DNA from: Candidatus Heimdallarchaeota archaeon
GTDB taxonomy: Archaea > Asgardarchaeota > Heimdallarchaeia > Heimdallarchaeales > Kariarchaeaceae
Assembly: GCA_015522385.1 (NCBI GenBank)
Contig: WAMJ01000018.1
Span: 1-13,511 of the forward strand
Direction of reading: 5' to 3'
DNA length: 13,511 bases
Shown here: positions 1 through 7,308 of the stretch, one piece after another
Layout: every line of letters begins with the position of its first letter
How positions within the stretch are numbered: the first letter of the stretch is position 1
Program-made: the position numbers and the translations under genes
Notes under the pieces: generated by a model
The model's database searches: none
What the model was told of the DNA's origin: nothing
The model's input: the letters and a program-made list of their open reading frames with translations, nothing else

Positions 1-686
1 AGCTGGATACGGTGAGTGGATGCATGGGCAATAATGTGGCCACCTACCGCAGACGGTGCGTCCTTGTACGGCTTGTTGACGTTACCGATGACCTGATTGG
101 TGAAGACAACGGCCATTGGTTGCTCGTCCGCGAACGATGAGACTTGGGCCAGTTGGTTCAGGTGCCTATTGAGCGCCTGCTGCCTCTCGATTAGTTTCGA
201 TTCTCCGGTGTACTCCACCCTGAAATTTGAGGTGAGGGAATCGATGACCAGTAGCCTGATGTCACGCTCTGTCTTGAGATTATCGAGCTCCGAAACTAAC
301 TGGATCTGCGTTTTGGTGTCGTATGCCTTACCAACGAAGATGTTGTCTAGTACATCCATGGGATCAACCTCGTAGCGCCCGCACATCTGACGGATCCGCT
401 CTGGTCTGAAGTTCCCCTCGGTGTCAATAAAGACAGCCTGAGCCCCCATACCACCCAGATTTGAGGGAAGTGTAACGGAGAGAAGAAGCTGTAGGCAGAT
501 TTGCGTCTTCCCAGTCCGGTATTCTCCATAGAACTCGGTTATCGCACCCTGCTCGATTCCACCCCCGAGAATGCGGTCGATGTCCTTCGATCCAGTCGAT
601 ATCCGAAAGTAATCCTTCCGACTCGTCAACAATTCTTTTGCGGTGAGAAACTTCGGGTTGATACTCGAACCCTGTTGGGAATTCAT
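1..686 (-). CDS. radA: RadA/RAD51-family recombinase, 3' end beyond window (partial)
   Basis: Homologous-recombination ATPase that would form filaments on single-stranded DNA for strand exchange and repair. The gene runs off base 1, so only the first 228 residues are visible. Seen: FxxA-type polymerisation motif FLTA (13-16), core start RISTGSKDID (28-37), Walker A GEYRTGKT (54-61), FIDTEGNFRPERI (86-98), Walker B LLVID (145-149), and the DNA-binding L2 region ending GGHIIAHAST (215-224). The P-loop RTGKTQIC matches eukaryotic RAD51 (GEFRTGKTQIC) better than the GSGKTQ common in archaeal RadA. Only 12 residues precede FLTA, so the usual N-terminal helix-hairpin-helix domain is absent. The start is ATG at 686-684, preceded by GAGGAG. 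The frame stays open upstream to about base 891 with another ATG near 786, but that extension shows no helix-hairpin-helix (GhG) motif. RadB, the short paralogue of some euryarchaea, is a less likely identity because the RAD51-like core motifs are well kept. Confidence 0.93.
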   Translation of the reverse strand, partial: MNSQQGSSINPKFLTAKELLTSRKDYFRISTGSKDIDRILGGGIEQGAITEFYGEYRTGKTQICLQLLLSVTLPSNLGGMGAQAVFIDTEGNFRPERIRQMCGRYEVDPMDVLDNIFVGKAYDTKTQIQLVSELDNLKTERDIRLLVIDSLTSNFRVEYTGESKLIERQQALNRHLNQLAQVSSFADEQPMAVVFTNQVIGNVNKPYKDAPSAVGGHIIAHASTHRIQ

Positions 687-691
687 CCTAT

Positions 692-697
692 CTCCTC
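692..697 (-). promoter_or_regulatory. Ribosome binding site of the RadA-like gene
   Basis: Minus-strand GAGGAG lies five bases before the ATG at 686-684. It is the main reason for choosing the short start, which leaves the protein without an N-terminal domain, over in-frame candidates further upstream. Confidence 0.6.
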
Positions 698-956
698 TAT
701 CCAAGTTATCCGCAATTTTTTCTTCGTTCTGTCCCACACTTTTCACAGATAATATTAGGAACGGAAGTACATAAGCCTCTACGGTCATTTCGTCAGTGGA
801 GGGAGGGAGGAGACCGAAAGTAATCACCTCCACTCTAATATCTAGAATAAGGACATACCACCCTATGAACCATTTTGTAATACACCAAGACTAGGACTGC
901 AAAAACGCGACGCTCAAGCCCTGAGAGAGCCACTCCTTGACAGACTGATTAGAGAA

Positions 957-966
957 TATATAAATA
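957..966 (+). promoter_or_regulatory. TATA box for the S-layer-like gene
   Basis: TATATAAATA is a near-ideal archaeal box A. With the usual 25-30 base spacing, transcription would begin around 985-992. That leaves a leader of about 25 bases before the ATG at 1016, long enough to include the GGTGAT ribosome binding site. Confidence 0.6.
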
Positions 967-1003
967 CCAAATACTCGTCTATATAGTTAACTTATACCTT
1001 CAC

Positions 1004-1009
1004 GGTGAT
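1004..1009 (+). promoter_or_regulatory. Ribosome binding site of the S-layer-like gene
   Basis: GGTGAT, complementary to the archaeal 16S tail, lies six bases before the ATG at 1016 and supports that start. Confidence 0.55.
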
Positions 1010-1015
1010 AACTGT

Positions 1016-4000
1016 ATGCAGAAAATAAGTAACTATTATCTAGGTATCCTTGCTGTAAGCATGATGCTCCTAATTGTGAGCTCCCCCGCAGCGGCAAGCA
1101 CTACCCTCTCAACTCCAGTAGTATCACCTGATGCACTAGACACCAGCTTTAGCATCGAGTACCTCGATGTCACCGCTGGGATCGGAGACGCAGCACTTGT
1201 CTCCCTCATTATCTATGGTGGATCAGGTAGTTACCCAGCAGGAGTAGACCCAGATGCAGATGGGTTCTCACAGTCACTCTCTTGGGTTCTCTATGGTGTG
1301 AACCAAGCGGACTACGCGACCTATCTCAACAGGGCTCCTCTACAGGCTCCCGAGAATCTCACTCTTATGCTGACCTATCCCTCGACCATGAGTCTTGCGG
1401 ATGCGTTTGCCAAGGCAGAGGTCGCAAAGGCAGCAGTAGAGTCAGAGTACGGGACTACGATGTATCTCACCCTTGTCAACACTGTTGGTAACATGAGATT
1501 TGTCTATGTCAGTGACACAGACGTCCTCAGTGCCCTTGCTGCTGATGTCGAGGCATTCAGCTCCGGTGGTATGGATGACCTGCTAACTGTCAGCAGAATC
1601 ACTGGTGCCCCAGTTAAGGCAGCTGGGATCGGAGCGACCACTCTTGGAAGTGGAGACAAAGTTGCCATCCACGGCGCACTCTGGGTAGATCCTGATGCAA
1701 TCACAACCTCCGGCTCTGACATGACCCTGAGCACGATGAACATCTTCGGCTCAGACGTCAACGCAGCATCTGGTTATGGGCTCTCTAGAGTAAGATTCAA
1801 CATCCCTTACCCAATTAGTCCCTCAAGCATCTCACCCGCTACTTCAAATCCTCTTCCACACGTAACTGGAAGGATGATCTGGGATCTCAGACACCCCGTC
1901 GCAGACTTTAGCCTTGGAAATGGCGCAAGCAACTACGAGGTTGTCTACCAGGTCGGAATGTCCACACAGTTCCCGATGGTCGAGAACAAGCTGACAATCA
2001 ACCAGACTAAGCTGAACCAAGATGGAACACTTGAGTTCAACTACAACCTTACAAACATCGGGCAGGCCGAAGCCAAGAACATCGACCTCTCCTTCCCAGT
2101 CGGTCCCGACTTCCAGGAGATCGTGAGCAAGAACATCACTATGTACAGGCTCAAGCCCGGTGTCACAATGGATCCGAACATTGACCTGAAGTATAACATC
2201 TCACTCCAGTACGATACTTCTGGTGTGGATCCTACGATTAAGCCCACACTTGAGGCAAATCTCCCTGAGCTGAACTATGAGTTCCTCACACTCGATGGAT
2301 GGTACACTGATGGTACCAACAAGCTATACCTCAGCACCAACACCAGCACGGATCTCATTGATACAGTTGTGACTGGGACAATTCTTGGCGTTGCATATTC
2401 ATTCGGACTCAAGCTGGTTGTCTCTTCGGCAGACGGTATCCCTACAATGACTGAGGCTGCACTTAATGATATCATCGTTCCTGCCCTCTCAGACGTTGAC
2501 TTCACACAAGGTGTTTCTGCTCTGAGTGATGTCGGATCAAGGGTCAAGGAGAATATGCCCGCAGTTCTTAAGTCAACCTTCAACGAGACACGCAGATTAG
2601 CCTACGAAGGAGTAAGACTCTTTGACTTCAACGAGGGAGACTTCACAGCAGTCAAGAGAGTTGTAGGTGATGACGATATCGAAGCAAGAGAGGAATGGTT
2701 CCTCGAAGCGACCGTCCCATCCCTTGCCGCAGGAGACTCGCAAGTCATGAAGTGGTGGGTGGATAACGTCCCCAAGGACACGGATACCTTCCAGACTCTG
2801 AGCTTCAGCAAGGGCACAACAACTGATGGCTACACCAACGTGACACTCCACTCCAGAGTGGAGAGTTACGCAGATGTCATGAGGTACATCCTTGCAGTTG
2901 CAGACTACAGCGCAAGGCCCCTCTCAATCTATACTGGCAACGAGGGCTCTCCCCTCCTTGGTCTTGATTTCGAGGTTCCGAGGTTCGCGTCGATCGGTAT
3001 GGGATTCACATGGGAAGATGCCAACGGCTTCAAGTTCTTTGGTCTGTCCAACGGTCAGAACCTCCAAGTAGCTGACAACGAGGCTGTCCTCTCGACAACT
3101 GTCAGATTTGCAGATAATCAGCAAGTCTTCACGGTCGGCGACCAAGTCACAATCGATGTCTCAGTCGAGAACTCCGGAGATGCAGATGCAACTGATGTGA
3201 AGGTTCACCTTCTCCACGCATCTCTCGGAAGGAACTGGCAGTTCAACAGAATTGACAAATTCTACACTGAGGACGTTGGTACAATCGCAGCAGGTGACAC
3301 CACAGACTTCTCAGTCACTGTCGAGGCTAACACATTCGTCGGTTATCACCCCGTATTCGCTGTTGTCGAGTTTACCTCAGAGGCAGGCGAGACAGCGGCC
3401 CCAGTGAAGGACTTCTTCGACCTCGGCGTGAACGAGTGGAGATGGGCAGGAGAGACCAAGCAGTGGTCAACCTCCACACTCACTGGAGGACTTCTCCTCC
3501 CCGCAGAGGCTGCAGCACGACCCGCTGTTCCCGAGCCAAGGATCACCTTCAGTCAGGCATTCACCTTTGGTGATGGTACATTCACCTTCGAGCTAACCGC
3601 CAAGAACGACGGAGATGACGACACCACAGTTGTCATCATCCAGACGTATGATACGACGGAACTGGAGCTGACCAGCGCGACCTCTACCAAGGGAACTGTC
3701 TCGACGACAACCTCCGGAGCAGATGTTGGAATTATCACCGTCAGCGAAGTTCAACTTGCACCAGGAGAATCAGTGACTATCACGATGGAGTTCAACGTCC
3801 TAACCGAAGATGGTTTCTACATTCCTCCAGCAGCAGCTACCTTCCAGATCTCGGGTGAGTCTTCACTTGGGGACCATGCAAGGACAGGTACTGAAGGTGG
3901 TTCAGGAACCTCTGGTGGTTCACTATTCGCACTCTCTGCTTCTGCTTCTGCACAAGAGCAGTCACAGGCATCGGCCACAGAGTCTGGTGAGTACACCGCA

Positions 4001-4174
4001 TACTCAGGTGGTGCAGCCGTTGGAGCAGCCGCAGGTGTTGGCGTTGGTGGATCCACAACGGACACCGTCAGCAACCCACCACCCGCATTCGCTGGATTTG
4101 ATCTGCAGATGACTTTCATCCTGATGTCGATACCTCTGGTACTCGGTGGACTTAGAAGAAAGTACAAGAATTAA
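1016..4174 (+). CDS. Large S-layer-like surface glycoprotein with C-terminal membrane anchor
   Basis: A 1052-residue secreted protein, probably a major cell-envelope component, though its family is not recognised with certainty. Residues 1-28 form a signal peptide ending AAAS. At least three beta-sandwich stretches resembling CARDB/DUF11-type domains are visible, around residues 330-425, 704-795 (with ENSGDADATDVKV) and 842-945 (ending with APGESVTITMEF). Around 955-1015 is a low-complexity Ser/Ala/Gly-rich linker. Residues about 1030-1046 form one membrane helix followed by the basic tail RRKYKN, placing the bulk outside the cell. At least eight N-x-S/T sequons (NLT, NQT, NIT, NIS, NTS, NET, NVT) suggest N-glycosylation. 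Codon use is strongly biased to C-ending codons such as CTC, ATC, AAC and GAC, which with the good TATA box and ribosome binding site suggests high expression. It could instead be an abundant adhesin. No PGF-CTERM sorting signal was seen. Confidence 0.85.
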   Translation: MQKISNYYLGILAVSMMLLIVSSPAAASTTLSTPVVSPDALDTSFSIEYLDVTAGIGDAALVSLIIYGGSGSYPAGVDPDADGFSQSLSWVLYGVNQADYATYLNRAPLQAPENLTLMLTYPSTMSLADAFAKAEVAKAAVESEYGTTMYLTLVNTVGNMRFVYVSDTDVLSALAADVEAFSSGGMDDLLTVSRITGAPVKAAGIGATTLGSGDKVAIHGALWVDPDAITTSGSDMTLSTMNIFGSDVNAASGYGLSRVRFNIPYPISPSSISPATSNPLPHVTGRMIWDLRHPVADFSLGNGASNYEVVYQVGMSTQFPMVENKLTINQTKLNQDGTLEFNYNLTNIGQAEAKNIDLSFPVGPDFQEIVSKNITMYRLKPGVTMDPNIDLKYNISLQYDTSGVDPTIKPTLEANLPELNYEFLTLDGWYTDGTNKLYLSTNTSTDLIDTVVTGTILGVAYSFGLKLVVSSADGIPTMTEAALNDIIVPALSDVDFTQGVSALSDVGSRVKENMPAVLKSTFNETRRLAYEGVRLFDFNEGDFTAVKRVVGDDDIEAREEWFLEATVPSLAAGDSQVMKWWVDNVPKDTDTFQTLSFSKGTTTDGYTNVTLHSRVESYADVMRYILAVADYSARPLSIYTGNEGSPLLGLDFEVPRFASIGMGFTWEDANGFKFFGLSNGQNLQVADNEAVLSTTVRFADNQQVFTVGDQVTIDVSVENSGDADATDVKVHLLHASLGRNWQFNRIDKFYTEDVGTIAAGDTTDFSVTVEANTFVGYHPVFAVVEFTSEAGETAAPVKDFFDLGVNEWRWAGETKQWSTSTLTGGLLLPAEAAARPAVPEPRITFSQAFTFGDGTFTFELTAKNDGDDDTTVVIIQTYDTTELELTSATSTKGTVSTTTSGADVGIITVSEVQLAPGESVTITMEFNVLTEDGFYIPPAAATFQISGESSLGDHARTGTEGGSGTSGGSLFALSASASAQEQSQASATESGEYTAYSGGAAVGAAAGVGVGGSTTDTVSNPPPAFAGFDLQMTFILMSIPLVLGGLRRKYKN

Positions 4175-4213
4175 TCTTCCTACAATTTCAACTAATATAA
4201 TTTAATCACACTT

Positions 4214-4229
4214 GTCGTTAACTAGCGAC
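4214..4229 (+). terminator. Possible weak terminator hairpin after the surface-protein gene
   Basis: GTCGTTA pairs with TAGCGAC (one G-T pair) around a two-base loop, followed by CTTTG. The stem is short and the T-run is only three bases, so this is a weak candidate. Archaeal termination needs mainly T-runs, and none longer is present here. Confidence 0.2.
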
Positions 4230-4246
4230 TTTGTTCACATAGAAAG

Positions 4247-4255
4247 CTTTTAACA
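4247..4255 (+). promoter_or_regulatory. Probable TATA box for the AMP phosphorylase gene
   Basis: CTTTTAACA fits a relaxed archaeal box A and lies about 45 bases before the ATG at 4296. Transcription would start near 4278, leaving a short leader that includes the GGAAG ribosome binding site at 4284-4288. An independent promoter fits the 121-base gap from the surface-protein gene. Confidence 0.35.
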
Positions 4256-4295
4256 TCCACATTCAATTTTCATTAAATACAAAGGAAGTAGCATT

Positions 4296-5810
4296 ATGAA
4301 ACTCACAGTTAAACCTTATGCAATGAGTGGATCAGTGAATAACTATATGGTAATCCACCCCTCTACTGCTACAAAGATGGATCTTGATCCAGGATCTCTA
4401 ATACAGATTGAGAAGGAGCACCAAGGATTCCAGATCATTACCTCTAACTTCATTGAGCAGGATCTCGGAGGAATATCCCCGGACATCATGGAGCAGTTGA
4501 ACATCCAAGCAGGTTCCCAGATAGAGTTCAAACCAACTGGTGTCGAAGGAGTTACCCGCATAATCCGGAAGAAGATGAAGAAGGAGAACCTCGAAAAAGA
4601 GGAGATAAGGATCTTTATGGAGTCCATTGAGCATGGACTCCTGACCGATGGGCACATCGGCGCCTTTGGTACCGCAGTAGAGATCAACGGGATGTCAAGT
4701 GACGAGACAACCTATGTCGCAGAGGCTATCCTTGAATTCAGCAAGAAGCTCCAGCATGAGAAGGGACCAGTGGTAGACAAGCACTCAATAGGCGGTATTG
4801 CAGGTAACAGGATCACTCCACTAATGATTCCGATCATAGCAGCTGCTGGGCTGGTAATTCCCAAAGTATCAACAAGGGCCATAACCTCCCCCGCGGGAAC
4901 CGCAGATGCACTTGAGGTTGTCATGCCAGTGGAGCTTACCTTGGGTGAGGCCCAGGAAGCAATTGCTAAGACAGGAGCATGTATGGTGGACGGGCTGCGA
5001 ATAGGTTTGGGATCCACTGCTGACAAGTTCCTCAGGGTGGTGAAGCAGATCAAAATTGACCCCCCGGAGATGATGATTGCCTCAATACTCTCAAAGAAGA
5101 AGGCAGCGGGTAGTCAGTACGTCCTAATTGATCTACCAACAGGACCAGGTTCCAAGTTGCCAACAAGAGAGGACGCGAGGAAATTAGCTTTCCGTTTCGC
5201 CACTATTGGGAACAAACTGGGTCTGAAAATCGAATCCGTAATCTCTCCAGGAGATCAGCCTATTGGAACTATGATCGGCCCCTCACTTGAGATCACAGAA
5301 GCTCTTCAGATCCTCCAGCAGGATGGAGGTGCACACTCATTGAGGAGGAAGGCGCTCTCCTTAGCAGGTCTGATCTTCGAGATGTCAGGGAAGACTGAGC
5401 GGGGAACTGGGTACGACCTTGCCAAATCGATCTTAAATTCAGGAAAAGCGTTTGAGAAGTTCAAGGACATTGCATCCGCTCAGGGTGCAACCGAGGAGAT
5501 CTCATGGAAAAATATACCTGAAGCAAATTACAAGCACACCATAACCTCCGAGGGAGGAGACAAGGTTTATGCCGTTAACTCCTTCAATATTGGATTGATG
5601 GCGAGGGCAGCTGGTGCCCCTGGAGACCAGCTTGCTGGAGTCAAGCTCCACGTAGACAGAGGGACGGTTGTGAAGGAAGGGGATCCACTAATAACCATCC
5701 ACGCTAATACGGAGAACAAGATCGATGAAGCAATCGGTATAATGCGCACAGCTCGACCTCTGGTCATGGAACGAGCCATTCTAGAGCACATCACTGGTTT
5801 TGTGGATTAG
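4296..5810 (+). CDS. deoA: AMP phosphorylase (archaeal thymidine-phosphorylase family)
   Basis: Family members cleave AMP (or CMP, UMP) with phosphate to the base and ribose 1,5-bisphosphate. In archaea this feeds nucleotide salvage through ribose-1,5-bisphosphate isomerase and form III RuBisCO in the cytoplasm; neither partner is in this window. The 504-residue length equals the usual archaeal size. Residues 1-85 match the extra N-terminal domain of archaeal members. Then come KHSIGGIAGNR (162-172, phosphate/nucleotide loop), STRAITSPAGTAD (192-204), IDPPEMMIASILSKK (254-268) and a C-terminal barrel-like end with GDPLITIHA (462-470). Odd: the segment usually reading WGG-x(1,2)-N-x-APADD reads VDGLRIGLGSTADK (231-244) here. 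Only one Asp (D243) of the usual pair is kept, aligning with the reported proton-donor region. This could shift substrate preference. ATG 4296 follows GGAAG. The 3' end overlaps the convergent nuclease-like gene by four bases. Confidence 0.9.
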   Translation: MKLTVKPYAMSGSVNNYMVIHPSTATKMDLDPGSLIQIEKEHQGFQIITSNFIEQDLGGISPDIMEQLNIQAGSQIEFKPTGVEGVTRIIRKKMKKENLEKEEIRIFMESIEHGLLTDGHIGAFGTAVEINGMSSDETTYVAEAILEFSKKLQHEKGPVVDKHSIGGIAGNRITPLMIPIIAAAGLVIPKVSTRAITSPAGTADALEVVMPVELTLGEAQEAIAKTGACMVDGLRIGLGSTADKFLRVVKQIKIDPPEMMIASILSKKKAAGSQYVLIDLPTGPGSKLPTREDARKLAFRFATIGNKLGLKIESVISPGDQPIGTMIGPSLEITEALQILQQDGGAHSLRRKALSLAGLIFEMSGKTERGTGYDLAKSILNSGKAFEKFKDIASAQGATEEISWKNIPEANYKHTITSEGGDKVYAVNSFNIGLMARAAGAPGDQLAGVKLHVDRGTVVKEGDPLITIHANTENKIDEAIGIMRTARPLVMERAILEHITGFVD

Positions 5811-6316
5811 GAGAAGAACTCGTCTAAATTCTGCTGATGGGATTGGATCAGATTCCTCTCCCTCAGCGATCGAACTAGCTGGTCTGGGGTACAACTGAGT
5901 ATTGATATTGCAGCCCTTTGCTTGATAAATTCGGGGACATGATCCATGAACTTGGATACGAAAAGAGAATTACCCGATGTGGGGTAATCATTGGTGAAGA
6001 CCGTTGCTAGAAAATAATGCTGCTCCCGAGCGGGATACCTCCGACTCATGTCGTCGAACACAGACCTGAGGTATTTCAAGCTCTGAAACATAGCTTTCTC
6101 ACGCACAGAATTCGACACCTTCTTGTAGTGCTTGACCTCTATGATTCCGATGTAGACAACACCAGGAGTCTTCCGGATGACGACGCCATCGACCCGTCCA
6201 TTGTAGACCCGCTTCTCGTTGAATACCATGTATCCATGGTCTTGAAGGAGTTTGACTACGGCTTCTTGAGCGGATTGCCAGCCCATCCGGGCCCAGTCAG
6301 ATCTTCTAATACTCAT
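5807..6316 (-). CDS. PD-(D/E)XK nuclease-like protein
   Basis: A 169-residue cytosolic protein with a restriction-endonuclease-like core. Seen: helix with E18 in QSAQEAV, a strand with GRVDGV (D43), a strand with IIEVKHYKK giving E60-x-K62, then a helix with Q78 and Y82 (FQSLKY), which matches the Q-x3-Y helix found in many PD-(D/E)XK enzymes. The order E...D...ExK supports an active metal-dependent nuclease. Relatives range from Holliday junction resolvases to Mrr-type restriction enzymes and CRISPR-linked nucleases. The exact family is not recognised, and the divergent tail after residue 110 gives no further help. The ATG at 6316 overlaps the TGA of the upstream small gene (ATGA), so the two are probably translationally coupled. 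The stop overlaps the AMP phosphorylase stop tail-to-tail. Confidence 0.75.
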   Translation of the reverse strand: MSIRRSDWARMGWQSAQEAVVKLLQDHGYMVFNEKRVYNGRVDGVVIRKTPGVVYIGIIEVKHYKKVSNSVREKAMFQSLKYLRSVFDDMSRRYPAREQHYFLATVFTNDYPTSGNSLFVSKFMDHVPEFIKQRAAISILSCTPDQLVRSLRERNLIQSHQQNLDEFFS

Positions 6317-6570
6317 TTATTCATCTTCTTGACTTCAGACATAATCATGTCCTTGAGGAAATCCTTCTTGACATCCTTCAGACCGATCCCAGAAGCTTTG
6401 ACAGCGTTGACTCCGATATCCACAAGCTGGCTCTTCATGGTCTCTGCAACGCCAGTCTCTTTGATGATCTCCGAGACCACCTCCCCAAGGAGGGATCCGA
6501 GTGTTGTCTTAATTGCTGCTGCAGTTGCAGACCCAGCACCCTTAGCTGCTTTCTTGAAAAAATTGCTCAT
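6313..6570 (-). CDS. Small Gly/Ala-rich hypothetical protein, first gene of a two-gene unit
   Basis: An 85-residue protein of unknown family. After a basic start (MSNFFKKAAKG) comes a Gly/Ala/Ser/Thr-rich stretch (about 10-40) with small-residue spacing typical of tightly packed or amphipathic helices, then a Lys-rich helical tail ending KKMNK. No clear signal peptide or standard membrane helix is seen. It is coupled to the nuclease-like gene by an ATGA overlap, so the two likely act together, perhaps as partner, inhibitor or membrane adaptor; this is inference. No clear ribosome binding site precedes ATG 6570-6568, and only a weak CTTAAGAA lies near the position of a TATA box, so a leaderless message is possible. 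The 118-base gap to the divergent gene at 6688 holds both promoters. Confidence 0.65.
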   Translation of the reverse strand: MSNFFKKAAKGAGSATAAAIKTTLGSLLGEVVSEIIKETGVAETMKSQLVDIGVNAVKASGIGLKDVKKDFLKDMIMSEVKKMNK

Positions 6571-6652
6571 AGATGAAATATGGCTCTCACAATTCTTAAG
6601 GGTATCTACTCCGAGAAGTTAATACATTCACTTCAAACAATCAGGGACATGG

Positions 6653-6660
6653 TTTATATA
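6653..6660 (+). promoter_or_regulatory. TATA box giving a near-leaderless message
   Basis: TTTATATA is centred about 31 bases before the ATG at 6688, so transcription should begin within a few bases of that codon. This favours 6688 as the true start over the in-frame ATG at 6580, which would lie upstream of the transcript. Confidence 0.5.
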
Positions 6661-6687
6661 CTTCATTGGAGATATATAATATCTGAG

Positions 6688-7308
6688 ATGTCACTGATTA
6701 GACCCAAGACCTATCCACGGGAAATCGTGGAGACGATAGTCAGACTATACAACTTGGTCTCACCAGTTGACTCCATGAATCTAGCAGGAATGAAACTCCA
6801 TTTCACCCTGCCCAAGAAGGAATGGGGAGAAGATCTAAAGGTCATGACATGGCTGTACGAAAAGCTGGCCAAGGCACTGATGAGTATACAGAAGAAGTAC
6901 CTACCACAGATGAACCATTCCAAGTACAACCTATTTCTACTTGACCTTGAGGACAAGGAGGACTATGTACAGATAATTATATCTGGGATTCTCTATATCC
7001 CGCCCTCCTCATTGCTCAATCTGCTGCAGATGTTCATGTGGTATGAGATCAGACAACAGACCGGAACCAAGCCCAAATATTCACCGCAGGGTAGAATACT
7101 TGTTGAGAGACTAAAGCAGGAGATAAAGGACTTCAAGCATAGAATTGACCTCATGGAGTTCAATACCGTCCGAGTAGAGGACACAATGGTGTGCCATTTC
7201 TGTGGAGAGCAAACAAGCCTTGTCAACATCTGGAACTATAGGTTGGAGAACCGCTTGGTAGAGATAGAAACCCCAGTCTGCCAGAAGCATAGAATGAGGA
7301 AGATCTAG
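6688..7308 (+). CDS. Hypothetical protein with C-terminal CxxC...CxxH zinc-binding motif
   Basis: A 206-residue protein of unrecognised family. It is mostly helical, with a charged, Lys-rich first half (KKEWGED, YEKLAKAL) and a more hydrophobic middle (IIISGILYIPPSSLLNLLQMFMWY, split around residues 96-119) that reads as a buried core rather than a membrane helix. A Lys/Glu-rich helix follows (137-156). The end carries C169-HF-C172 and C198-QK-H201, spaced like a treble-clef or zinc-ribbon metal site, which suggests nucleic-acid or protein binding. An ATG at 6580 would add 36 residues. It is rejected because the strong TATA box at 6653-6660 sits inside that extension. The gene is divergent from the small-protein/nuclease unit, and its stop shares a CTAG with the stop of the LRR gene. 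Confidence 0.65.
   Translation: MSLIRPKTYPREIVETIVRLYNLVSPVDSMNLAGMKLHFTLPKKEWGEDLKVMTWLYEKLAKALMSIQKKYLPQMNHSKYNLFLLDLEDKEDYVQIIISGILYIPPSSLLNLLQMFMWYEIRQQTGTKPKYSPQGRILVERLKQEIKDFKHRIDLMEFNTVRVEDTMVCHFCGEQTSLVNIWNYRLENRLVEIETPVCQKHRMRKI

Larger units (their letters stand above)
687..1015. other. Divergent intergenic region between RadA-like and surface-protein genes
   Basis: This 329-base stretch contains no convincing gene on either strand. It holds the RadA-side ribosome binding site, an 8-base inverted repeat (AGTGGAGG at 795-802 against CCTCCACT at 827-834), a G-rich run GGAGGGAGGGAGG at 798-810 that overlaps the left arm, and the TATA box and ribosome binding site of the surface-protein gene near the right end. 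The minus strand also carries a complete Shine-Dalgarno-like GGAGGTGAT (832-824) with no start codon at normal spacing. No tRNA or box C/D RNA pattern was recognised. Confidence 0.6.

Noticed and set aside
699..785. Minus-strand open stretch encoding a cysteine-rich peptide with CEKCG and a later NCG end, just before the RadA-like gene
   Set aside because: It is only about 28 codons between stops, has no start codon and no ribosome binding site. The zinc-knuckle look is probably chance.
3817..4167. 116-residue minus-strand frame inside the surface-protein gene
   Set aside because: It is antisense to a confidently coding region, and its Pro/Ala/Ser-rich content mirrors the biased codons of the real gene.
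6017..6622. 201-residue plus-strand frame across the nuclease and small-protein genes
   Set aside because: It is antisense to two genes with good protein character and a coupled junction, and its translation shows no domain or sensible start signal.
6580..6687. Longer start for the zinc-motif protein
   Set aside because: The extension overlaps the promoter, including the TATA box at 6653-6660, so it is unlikely to be transcribed.
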